NCBI GenBank assembly: GCA_029288195.1 | Contig: JARFPR010000445.1 | Span: 1 to 5,524, forward strand | DNA length: 5,524 nucleotides | Direction: 5' to 3' | Source of the DNA: Gammaproteobacteria bacterium | GTDB taxonomy: Bacteria > Pseudomonadota > Gammaproteobacteria > GCA-001735895 | Shown: in pieces, positions 1-5,524 of the stretch | Numbering within the stretch: the stretch's first letter is position 1 | Layout of the letters: every line of letters begins with the position of its first letter | Translations under genes and position numbers: made by a program | The notes under the pieces: model-generated | Database searches by the model: none | Told to the model about the DNA's origin: nothing | Seen by the model: only the letters and a program-made list of their open reading frames with translations

Positions 1-165
1 AGCCCGGGGTACCGGGAACTATTCATGCAGCAGGAAGCAGCAATTCGGGCCGCCATGCAAGACGATCCCGGTGATCACCACAGCGAGCACGAAAGTGACC
101 GAAACTCCCCGCCAAAAGGCTTTTCAGAGGATCCAGGTGCAACCACCAGCGCCGACGACGATTGA
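1..165 (+). CDS. Possible C-terminal tail of an unrecognised protein (5' end outside window)
   Basis: Frame 1 is open from the left edge to a TGA at 163-165, giving 54 residues. The first part (YRELFMQQEAAIRAAMQ) looks like an amphipathic helix. The rest is hydrophilic and acidic, rich in Asp, Glu, His, Ser and Pro, and ends in SADDD, as disordered C-terminal tails often do. By hand count the GC content at codon positions 1, 2 and 3 is about 72, 48 and 59 percent, with the expected low value at position 2. The overlapping frame 2 is also open (to 199) but has its lowest value at position 1, which is unlike a gene. A 54-codon run can arise by chance, and no domain is visible, so no function is given. 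If real, the gene ends 84 bases before the next one on the same strand. Confidence 0.38.
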   Translation, partial: SPGYRELFMQQEAAIRAAMQDDPGDHHSEHESDRNSPPKGFSEDPGATTSADDD

Positions 166-176
166 ATTCGAAAAGC

Positions 177-190
177 TTGACGCCGATCAG
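177..190 (+). promoter_or_regulatory. Weak candidate FNR/ANR-type site upstream of the APH/P-loop fusion gene
   Basis: The sequence TTGAC-GCCG-ATCAG resembles the FNR-family consensus TTGAT-N4-ATCAA, with C for T at the inner left position and G for A at the end. The centre lies at 183.5. No good -10 element sits at the class II distance (213-218 is ACAGTG). The best -10 candidate, at 220-225, would place the site near -48.5, which is not a standard position. It is reported because a much better site of the same type lies upstream of uspA in this window. On its own it could be chance. Confidence 0.25.
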
Positions 191-216
191 AATACGTAGG
201 AGGCGCTTTTTTACAG

Positions 217-225
217 TGGTAAGAT
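217..225 (+). promoter_or_regulatory. Candidate extended -10 promoter element
   Basis: TGG-TAAGAT has the extended -10 dinucleotide TG one base before a hexamer matching TATAAT at four of six positions. It would start transcription near 232, leaving about 18 bases before the ATG at 250 but only about 6 before the alternative TTG at 238. That mildly favours the ATG start. There is no convincing -35 hexamer at 17 bases, as expected for an extended -10 or activator-dependent promoter. This is prediction by eye only. Confidence 0.25.
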
Positions 226-249
226 TCAATTTAACCGTTGAGACTAGGG

Positions 250-1851
250 ATGACGGGCCATATAACACACGCTAGTCTGCCCCGGGTCGATGATTCCACG
301 GCATGCGCGCTGATCGCGGCACTGGATAATCCGCTCGCTTTCGGGCACCCGGTCAAGTACATCCGCCTGATCGAAACCCATATTTCGTGGGTGATTCTGA
401 CTGGAGATTACGCCTATAAGATCAAGAAACCGGTTAACTTCGGTTTCCTTGATTTCTCGACCCTCGAGAAAAGGCACTTTTACTGCGAGGAAGAATTGCG
501 CCTTAATCGCCGCTTCGCAGCGGAGATTTACCTTGAGCTGGTCGAAATTCGCGGTAGCCAGGATGCACCCAGGCTGCAGGGTAGCGGCGAAGTCATTGAG
601 TATGCGATAAAAATGCTCGAGTTTCCGCAGCAATGCCTACTCAGTAGCCATGCTGCCAAAGACGACTTGAGCCCGGAATTGATCGATGATATCGCCGCTA
701 CTGTCAGCGCGGCACATGCCAACAGCGATCGCGCCGATCAGGCTGACGACTTCGGCACTGCCACGATTGCGGCTCAGTGGAGTGCAGAAAACATGGATCA
801 GATCAGGAACGCAATCCCGCGTGAGTTTCTGCCTGACAGCTATTTCGAGCTGGAGCGCTGGTACCAGGAAAACAATGCGTTACTGGCAAATATCGACGCA
901 CGCAAGCACGCAGGATTTGTGCGTGAATGTCATGGCGACCTCCACCTAGGCAATATGGCGCTCATCGGTGGCAGGGTTACCCTGTTTGACTGTATCGAGT
1001 TTAATCCCGAATTGCGCTGGATCGACACCATCAGCGAAGCCGCATTCGTGGCAATGGATCTGAATGCACGTGGGTTCCCGGGCTATTGTTGGCGTTTCTT
1101 AAATCGCTACCTCGAAAGCAGCGCTGACTACGCGGGTATCAAGCTGTTGCGCTACTATTTCATTTACCGAGCCCTGGTGCGCGCCAAGGTCGAGGCGCTG
1201 CGCGTTGACCAGGAAGCTTGCGACACCGACACTTATCGAGCCCATATCAAACCGGCACTTGACTACATCGAGCTTGCCGGACGCTGGTCCAGCAGTCATC
1301 GTGCCGGCCTGGTTATCATGCACGGATTATCCGGCTCGGGAAAATCCACTATCGCTGCACAACTGGTGGAGCAACTGGGCGCGATACAAATCCGATCGGA
1401 TGTTATCAGGAAAGGATTATTCGATTTTAATGCCGATGCCCAAACCGGATCGGCACTGGCCGAGGGCATCTATAGTGACGAGGCTACCGAACTAACCTAT
1501 CGCCGCATGCGGGAAATTGCAGCGACCATCATCGGCGCCGATTTTACCGTTATCGTCGATGCAACTTTTCTGCTGGAGTCGCAGCGCAGGACACTGCTTG
1601 AGTTGGAAACCGATCCGATGTGCCACAAAATAATTATCGATTGTGAAGTGCCGACTGCAGAATTACGCAAGCGCATTGTCGAACGCGAGAACGATCCATC
1701 GGAAGCAAACCTGGAAGTGCTTGAACAGCAACTGCGAAGTCAGCAACCGATTAGCGAAGCTGAAAAAAAGCTGGCGCAAATCGTAACCATTGGCAGTGCC
1801 GGAATCAGCACCGACCAGGTACAGCAAGTCAGGGATCTGTTGGCTAATTGA
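250..1851 (+). CDS. APH-fold phosphotransferase / P-loop kinase-like fusion protein
   Basis: This 533-residue protein (537 if the in-frame TTG at 238 is used; a TAA at 232-234 prevents any earlier start) belongs to the two-domain family often labelled bifunctional aminoglycoside phosphotransferase/ATP-binding protein (COG2187 plus COG0645). The N-terminal part has the family signature around YKIKKPV (from residue 56) followed by FGFLDFSTLE. It also has the phosphotransferase catalytic loop HGDLHLGN at 228-235, with catalytic Asp230 and Asn235, and a metal-binding DCIEFN at 247-252. The C-terminal part starts with a Walker A motif, GLSGSGKST at 359-367. RSD at 382-384 and VIVDATF, with Asp437, resemble the AAA_33/zeta-type small-molecule or nucleic-acid kinases. 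No signal peptide or membrane segment is visible, so it is probably cytoplasmic. The phosphate acceptor is unknown, and the resistance-style family name should not be taken as evidence of antibiotic resistance. Neither start has a clear ribosome binding site; ATG was preferred by codon type. The gene converges on the UspE-like gene, with an 8-base overlap. Confidence 0.9.
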   Translation: MTGHITHASLPRVDDSTACALIAALDNPLAFGHPVKYIRLIETHISWVILTGDYAYKIKKPVNFGFLDFSTLEKRHFYCEEELRLNRRFAAEIYLELVEIRGSQDAPRLQGSGEVIEYAIKMLEFPQQCLLSSHAAKDDLSPELIDDIAATVSAAHANSDRADQADDFGTATIAAQWSAENMDQIRNAIPREFLPDSYFELERWYQENNALLANIDARKHAGFVRECHGDLHLGNMALIGGRVTLFDCIEFNPELRWIDTISEAAFVAMDLNARGFPGYCWRFLNRYLESSADYAGIKLLRYYFIYRALVRAKVEALRVDQEACDTDTYRAHIKPALDYIELAGRWSSSHRAGLVIMHGLSGSGKSTIAAQLVEQLGAIQIRSDVIRKGLFDFNADAQTGSALAEGIYSDEATELTYRRMREIAATIIGADFTVIVDATFLLESQRRTLLELETDPMCHKIIIDCEVPTAELRKRIVERENDPSEANLEVLEQQLRSQQPISEAEKKLAQIVTIGSAGISTDQVQQVRDLLAN

Positions 1852-2704
1852 CGGTCAGGAGATCGGCATCAACGATGTCAATCAGCTTTTCGGCGGTATT
1901 ACCGATCAGCTTGCCCTTGATACCAGTGCGTGCGAGTGTCCCGATGATTACGATACTGGGATCGATCTCATCGCAAATCGCCTTCAAGGTTTCCACGGTA
2001 TTGCCCTGACGCAGTAAAACCCGTTCGGGTTTGACTTCGTATAGTTCGCCAAGCTGTGCCCGGGTGACATCATGTCCATGAGTCTCCAGTGGCAAATGTT
2101 CACTATCGATCGCCTCGGTGTAGGCGCAGGCGACATACAAATCCATACCGACGATATTCGCGAAGGCTTGCGCATCGCGGATTATGACATTATTCAATCT
2201 CATGTGCTGTGGATCAGCGGATACCAGGTCAAGACAGGCCAGCATCCGATCTGTTTTCCATTCCTGCTCCTGGTGGGTGAACAAGATCGGGCAGGCACAA
2301 CGGTGCATCAACTCGTAATCGGAAGTTGTACTGAAGAAACGTCGTGCCTTGCTGTGATGGAAACTCGATTTAATCACCAGGTTACAGCCCGATTTTTCAA
2401 CTGCACGAATCGTGGAATCGACCCATTCCTTATTCCAGGTGACTTGCGTCGTGTAAGGCACGCCGCTAACCCTGCAGGGCTGCATCAACTGTTCCAGCCA
2501 TTCCGTCGCCTCTTCCACAACGCGGCTTTTGAAATCACCTGGCGATGTGTCTGTGCCCGCCTGCTGCATATCCTCGTAGGTACACAGGAAAGCATGTATT
2601 TGACAGTTACCGAGCTTCGCGATCAGCAGCGCTTTAACCAACGCCAGCTGGTGAGTCGCGGCAGGATCAACGACTACAAATAATCGGGTTTGTTGTTGAG
2701 TCAC
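1844..2704 (-). CDS. uspE: Tandem-domain universal stress protein, UspE-like
   Basis: The 286-residue protein has two Usp domains, at about 6-145 and 150-286. It resembles E. coli UspE in both halves: a degenerate first domain ending in the CPILF strand, then a second domain with GTLARTGIKGKLIGNTAEKL at 255-274. That loop corresponds to the ATP-binding G-x2-G-x9-G-S/T motif, but the second Gly is Ala258 and the last Ser is Asn269; UspE proteins also have Asn at the last position. Usp proteins are cytoplasmic and support survival in starvation, oxidative or low-oxygen stress, and tandem forms act like a built-in dimer. The start is GTG, with GAGG six bases upstream. An in-frame TAA six codons upstream (2720-2722) bounds it, and the next Met is residue 46, so GTG is well supported. 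It lies 35 bases after uspA and is probably cotranscribed with it. The length is slightly below that of E. coli UspE (about 316). Confidence 0.88.
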   Translation of the reverse strand: MTQQQTRLFVVVDPAATHQLALVKALLIAKLGNCQIHAFLCTYEDMQQAGTDTSPGDFKSRVVEEATEWLEQLMQPCRVSGVPYTTQVTWNKEWVDSTIRAVEKSGCNLVIKSSFHHSKARRFFSTTSDYELMHRCACPILFTHQEQEWKTDRMLACLDLVSADPQHMRLNNVIIRDAQAFANIVGMDLYVACAYTEAIDSEHLPLETHGHDVTRAQLGELYEVKPERVLLRQGNTVETLKAICDEIDPSIVIIGTLARTGIKGKLIGNTAEKLIDIVDADLLTVN

Positions 2705-2710
2705 CTGGTG

Positions 2711-2714
2711 CCTC
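2711..2714 (-). promoter_or_regulatory. Ribosome binding site deciding the GTG start of the UspE-like gene
   Basis: On the minus strand GAGG precedes the GTG at 2704-2702 by six bases. An in-frame TAA just upstream leaves no other start in that interval, and starting at the next Met would remove the first strand and helix of the first Usp domain. Confidence 0.6.
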
Positions 2715-2739
2715 GGTCCTTATGTATCACGATTATGCG

Positions 2740-3264
2740 TTACTTGACCGTCAGGAAACTGCATTCGGCAAGTTGTGCAATCTTGTGCGAGGTACTGCCG
2801 AGTAACAGGCTTTTCAACCTGCCAAAACCCCGGCTTCCCGAAATAATCAGATCTGCATTGCGCTCCCTGGCAAAGGCTACGATCTCCTCTGCAGGGTCAC
2901 CGACAACAGTTCTCGCTTCGACATCGTCTGCACCGTGATCTTTAGCACTCGCTCGCGCCTCCTGTGCCAGAAAATCAGCATACTGAAACATGGCTTTTTC
3001 CGAGTCAGACGAAGCCCGGGCCATCGTGCTCACCATATTTTCGGGTGCATTCTCAAGGTTCACCCGCAAGCTGGGCATGGGTTCGATGATATGTTCGATT
3101 TCACCCATCTGGCGCATTTCTTCGGGTATTCTCATATGGCTGGCGTCGATGACATAGATAATACCCAAGGGTATCTTTTGCTGTCCGGCGAGCGTGGCTC
3201 CGATCTCAAGCGCCTTACTCGAGTGCAGGGAAGCGTCAAAAGCAACTACGATGGATTTAAACAT
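2740..3264 (-). CDS. Single-domain universal stress protein, UspA family, ATP-binding type
   Basis: The 174-residue protein opens with MFKSIVVAFDAS, the usual first strand, in which Asp10 matches the adenine-contacting Asp of ATP-binding Usp proteins. It has VGDPAEEIV at 121-129. It ends with ISGSRGFGRLKSLLLGS, where G143-x2-G146-x9-G156-S157 is the complete nucleotide-binding loop known from MJ0577, so ATP binding is expected. The final strand, FLTVK, is typical of the family. The protein is longer than a usual Usp (about 140-150) because of a charged, Met- and Glu-rich stretch at roughly 43-95 between the second strand and the next helix region. The ATG has AGAGGA seven bases upstream. The gene sits between a cation ATPase gene (82-base gap holding an FNR-type operator) and the UspE-like gene (35-base gap). 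The family is certain; the exact paralogue is not, so no symbol is given. Confidence 0.93.
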   Translation of the reverse strand: MFKSIVVAFDASLHSSKALEIGATLAGQQKIPLGIIYVIDASHMRIPEEMRQMGEIEHIIEPMPSLRVNLENAPENMVSTMARASSDSEKAMFQYADFLAQEARASAKDHGADDVEARTVVGDPAEEIVAFARERNADLIISGSRGFGRLKSLLLGSTSHKIAQLAECSFLTVK

Positions 3265-3271
3265 AGGATTA

Positions 3272-3277
3272 TCCTCT
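3272..3277 (-). promoter_or_regulatory. Ribosome binding site of the UspA-family gene
   Basis: AGAGGA on the minus strand lies seven bases before the ATG at 3264-3262, a good match in sequence and spacing. It falls within the predicted 23-base leader of the FNR-type promoter. Confidence 0.6.
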
Positions 3278-3293
3278 ATCTATGCCTGACGGC

Positions 3294-3299
3294 ATTGCA
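3294..3299 (-). promoter_or_regulatory. Predicted -10 element of the uspA promoter
   Basis: On the minus strand the hexamer TGCAAT matches TATAAT at four of six positions. Its first base lies 30 bases past the centre of the FNR-type palindrome, which places that centre at -41.5 if the hexamer spans -12 to -7. The start point would be an A at 3287, giving a 23-base leader that includes the ribosome binding site. There is no separate -35 hexamer at 17 bases, as expected when the activator site covers the -35 region. Confidence 0.5.
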
Positions 3300-3321
3300 C
3301 CATTTTTGAAAGCAGAGAATC

Positions 3322-3335
3322 TTGATCCCAGTCAA
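3322..3335 (-). promoter_or_regulatory. FNR/ANR-type operator upstream of uspA
   Basis: The minus strand reads TTGAC-TGGG-ATCAA, differing from the FNR/ANR consensus TTGAT-N4-ATCAA at one base. The outer arms extend to a perfect five-base inverted repeat, CTTGA/TCAAG, at 3321-3336. The site lies in the 82-base gap between the stop codon of the ATPase gene and the uspA start. Its centre (3328.5) is exactly 41.5 bases before the start point predicted from the -10 element at 3294-3299, which is the class II activator position. It therefore probably drives uspA and the UspE-like gene when oxygen is low. FNR and ANR share this motif and cannot be told apart here; a related Crp/Fnr member such as DNR is also possible. 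Confidence 0.68.
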
Positions 3336-3346
3336 GTATGGAATGG

Positions 3347-5524
3347 CTAGCCAGTGATCGTCGTTGGTCCTGCGACACCAATTACATAGCGTGACCTGAT
3401 CCACTTGTGCAGTTCCATCACCACCATTACTGAAAGCGCCAGGCCCAATAGAGATAACCATTGATCGAAGGTAACCGGACTCGCACCGAGCACATCGCCC
3501 AGCCACGGGGTATACATCGCGCCGATATGAACCAACTGGGCAATCACGGTGCCACCCAGCAGCAGCTTGTTGCGCAACGGGTTGTGCCGGAATACCGACA
3601 GGGTTTCCGAGCGGCTGTTGAATACATGCACGTTTTCAAATAACACCATCAACAGCAAGGTGCTGTTGCGTGCCTGGTCTACACTGAAGCCCTGATCTAA
3701 TAGCCACTTGAATAGCCCGAATGCGACTACGCCGATGACAATAGCCGATATAATGACACGCTCGAGCATGATACGGTTGAAAATTGCCTCCTTGGGTGGC
3801 CGCGGAGGCTGCTGCAATTCCCGTCCCTCCCCCGGTTCAAAGGCGAGCGCAATATCCTGAATGCCGTTGGTTACCAGGTTCAACCAGAGCAGTTGTACCG
3901 CAAGCAGGGGTAATGGTAGTGCCGTAATCATCGCGAGCACAAACAGTACCAGTTCGGCAGCCCCGGTCGATATCAGCAGGAAAATGACTTTGCGCACGTT
4001 GGAGTAGGCAATCCTCCCTTCTTCGACGCCATCGACAATCGAGTCGAAATTGTCATCCGTAATGATGATATCGGCAGTTTCCCGGGCCACATCAGTACCG
4101 CTTTCTCCCATCGCCACACCCACGTGAGCCATGCGCAACGCCGGGGCATCGTTGGCGCCATCGCCGCTAACCGCGACGAAATGTCCGTTGCGCTGCAGCG
4201 ACTGCACGATATCGAGCTTTTGAGTCGGCTCGACACGAGCAAACACCGAGGCACCGCTAGTCATTCGATCTATTTCTTCATTATCAATCGCCGCTTTAAG
4301 TTGTGGCCCGGTGACAACCTGGGACTCGTCTTCGAGTAAATTCAATTCCCGACCGATTGCATACGCGGTGACTGGATGATCACCTGTCACCATTGCCACC
4401 TGAATGCCTGCTTCGCGGCATTTGGCGACGGCATGTTTCGCTTCAGGCCGCAGTGGATCGATCAGTCCAATAAGGCCAATCAGGGTCATGTTAACGAGGT
4501 GCTCATGGTTAAAGTCTGCCCCTTCCCTGACCACGACGTCTCCGCAAGCGATTGCAATCACCCGGTATCCTTCATGCGCAAGCGCCCTGGCCTGGTCTTC
4601 AACTGCCACTTTATCGAGTTCTGCAGTCCCGTCGGGACTCGCAACCTTGTCGCACATCAGCAACAGGTTTTCGAAGGCACCTTTGACAAAAGCACGTGAT
4701 TTTCCCTCTACTCGGTTGAGGCTGGCGCTATATAACCGTTCCGATTCGAATGGCATGGTATCGATCTCCGGGCAGGAACCGATTGCCTCGGCTCGAATCC
4801 AGCCTGCCCGATGCGCCATAACCAGCAGGGCCACATCTACAGCATCGCCGTTACTGGCCCAATCACCGTTCTGGTGCCCGAGATAACCCTCGTTAGCGAG
4901 CACCGCGCATTGGCATGCCATATCTAGCAATTGACGCTCGCGGGTGTCGGGTTCTCCCTGTGGCGTCAGAATTTCACCATTGGGTCTGTCACTATCACCG
5001 GTTACCTCCCAGTTATCATGCCCAGGAAACGCGAGGCGACGCACCGTAAGCTGATTCGCGGTCAGTGTTCCGGTTTTATCTGATGCAATATAAGTGCAGG
5101 AGCCCAGCGCTTCTACCGCAATCAGACGCCGCACGATGACATCGCGCTTTGCCATGCGCTGCATCCCGATCGCAAGCGCAACGGTAAGTGCGACCGGCAG
5201 GCCTTCCGGTATTACCGATACCGCCAGCGCGACCGAAGAAAGAAAAATCTCCGGCAGTGGCATCCCTCTGAACAATAGAATCGTCGCCATCACCACCACC
5301 GCACATCCGACGAATATCGCCACGCGCTGGGTAAATCGCTCCATGCGCTCCTGCAGCGGCGCCTTGGCGCCGATATCACCGGTGACCGATTTCGCGATTA
5401 CGCCAAGCTCGGTCGAGAGGCCGATCCCGACAACCACACAACTGGCTCGCCCACGATTCACCAGGCTACCGGCAAAAGCCATGTTGATGCGATCGCCCAG
5501 TACCGTGTCGTTCTCTAGGATTAG
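3347..5524 (-). CDS. Type II cation-transporting P-type ATPase, CtpF/Ca2+-ATPase-like (N-terminus outside window)
   Basis: The minus-strand frame stays open to the right edge, so the 725 residues seen lack the true start; the Met encoded at 5482-5480 is internal. Numbering below starts at the edge. The sequence enters late in the actuator domain (NMAFAGSLVNRG, then GLSTELG). It has all core marks: PEGLP in membrane helix 4 at 106-110, the phosphorylated Asp149 in DKTGTLT, KGA at 281-283 in the nucleotide-binding domain, TGD at 380-382 and GDGAND at 454-459. A six-helix C-terminal membrane domain follows (helices 5-10, about 511-710). Compared with SERCA by eye, about 190-215 residues are missing, including helices 1-2 and the TGE loop, so the full protein should be near 900 residues. 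By the same alignment Glu107, Glu524, Asn549, Thr552 and Glu630 match cation ligands E309, E771, N796, T799 and E908, but N768 is Gly521 and D800 is Asn553. The protein sits in the inner membrane and exchanges cations using ATP; Ca2+ is the leading guess, not settled. The gene precedes uspA in the same direction. Confidence 0.93.
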   Translation of the reverse strand, partial: LILENDTVLGDRINMAFAGSLVNRGRASCVVVGIGLSTELGVIAKSVTGDIGAKAPLQERMERFTQRVAIFVGCAVVVMATILLFRGMPLPEIFLSSVALAVSVIPEGLPVALTVALAIGMQRMAKRDVIVRRLIAVEALGSCTYIASDKTGTLTANQLTVRRLAFPGHDNWEVTGDSDRPNGEILTPQGEPDTRERQLLDMACQCAVLANEGYLGHQNGDWASNGDAVDVALLVMAHRAGWIRAEAIGSCPEIDTMPFESERLYSASLNRVEGKSRAFVKGAFENLLLMCDKVASPDGTAELDKVAVEDQARALAHEGYRVIAIACGDVVVREGADFNHEHLVNMTLIGLIGLIDPLRPEAKHAVAKCREAGIQVAMVTGDHPVTAYAIGRELNLLEDESQVVTGPQLKAAIDNEEIDRMTSGASVFARVEPTQKLDIVQSLQRNGHFVAVSGDGANDAPALRMAHVGVAMGESGTDVARETADIIITDDNFDSIVDGVEEGRIAYSNVRKVIFLLISTGAAELVLFVLAMITALPLPLLAVQLLWLNLVTNGIQDIALAFEPGEGRELQQPPRPPKEAIFNRIMLERVIISAIVIGVVAFGLFKWLLDQGFSVDQARNSTLLLMVLFENVHVFNSRSETLSVFRHNPLRNKLLLGGTVIAQLVHIGAMYTPWLGDVLGASPVTFDQWLSLLGLALSVMVVMELHKWIRSRYVIGVAGPTTITG

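Noticed and set aside
181..212. Rho-independent terminator after the frame-1 tail
   Set aside because: The T-run at 207-212 is preceded by only a four-base stem (CGCC at 181-184 with GGCG at 202-205) and a 17-base loop, too weak to call.
23..268. Minus-strand open frame of 81 codons starting with GTG
   Set aside because: It is Arg- and Trp-rich without any domain feel, overlaps the start of the fusion gene and the better-supported frame-1 tail, and has no ribosome binding site. Most likely a shadow frame.
250..1851. Antibiotic resistance gene (aminoglycoside phosphotransferase)
   Set aside because: The first domain shares only the fold and the catalytic loop. The length, the fused P-loop domain and the absence of mobile elements point to a housekeeping or stress enzyme.
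1840..1860. FNR-like half site TTGAC-GGTC at the junction of the convergent genes, echoed near 2743-2756
   Set aside because: The right half does not match ATCAA. The similarity of the two places comes from both usp genes ending in a codon series for LTV followed by N or K.
2072..2683. Plus-strand open frame of 203 codons
   Set aside because: It lies wholly antisense to the UspE-like gene, whose motifs are clear, and its translation shows no recognisable domain.
3282..3295. Small hairpin ATGCC-TGAC-GGCAT as a terminator of the ATPase gene
   Set aside because: The stem has five base pairs and no T-run follows on the minus strand. It overlaps the predicted uspA start point and could at most be an attenuating structure.
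4404..4886. Plus-strand open frame of 160 codons
   Set aside because: It is antisense to the ATPase nucleotide-binding and phosphorylation region; its Ser/Ala/Arg-rich product is typical of shadow translation.
5480..5482. ATG as the start of the P-type ATPase
   Set aside because: The frame is open through to the window edge, and the 14 residues upstream (ending GDRIN before MAFAG) fit the conserved actuator-domain sequence. It is an internal Met.

Overview
The window looks like chromosomal DNA of a proteobacterium, most likely a gammaproteobacterium. The base composition is moderately GC-rich, the tandem universal stress protein resembles UspE of enteric and marine gammaproteobacteria, and one intergenic region carries a near-perfect FNR/ANR-type operator. 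I could not run a search, so this placement rests on recalled families. I see no insertion sequence, tRNA, rRNA, CRISPR array or phage gene.

Layout. Positions 1-165 may hold the last 54 codons of a plus-strand gene that begins outside the window; its acidic, low-complexity tail is not recognised. After a short gap with a weak FNR-like site, a plus-strand gene (250-1851) encodes a fusion of an aminoglycoside-phosphotransferase-fold domain and a P-loop kinase-like domain. Its end overlaps by 8 bases the end of a minus-strand gene series. Read from right to left, that series is a cation-transporting P-type ATPase (cut by the right edge), a single-domain UspA-type protein and a tandem-domain UspE-like protein.

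Regulation. The 82-base gap between the ATPase and uspA contains the operator TTGAC-N4-ATCAA. Its centre lies exactly 41.5 bases upstream of the start point predicted from a 4/6 match to a -10 element. This is the class II geometry of FNR/ANR-activated promoters. The two usp genes therefore probably have their own oxygen-responsive promoter, besides any read-through from the ATPase gene.

Working together. The same four protein types (CtpF-like P-type ATPase, tandem Usp, another Usp, APH/P-loop fusion) occur close together in the hypoxia/dormancy (DosR) regulon of Mycobacterium tuberculosis, as I recall it. The window can be read as a proteobacterial counterpart under FNR-family control: an energy-limitation or low-oxygen survival cassette combining ion homeostasis, ATP-binding stress proteins and a kinase-like enzyme of unknown substrate. 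The gene families and the operator are seen directly; the shared physiological role is inference.
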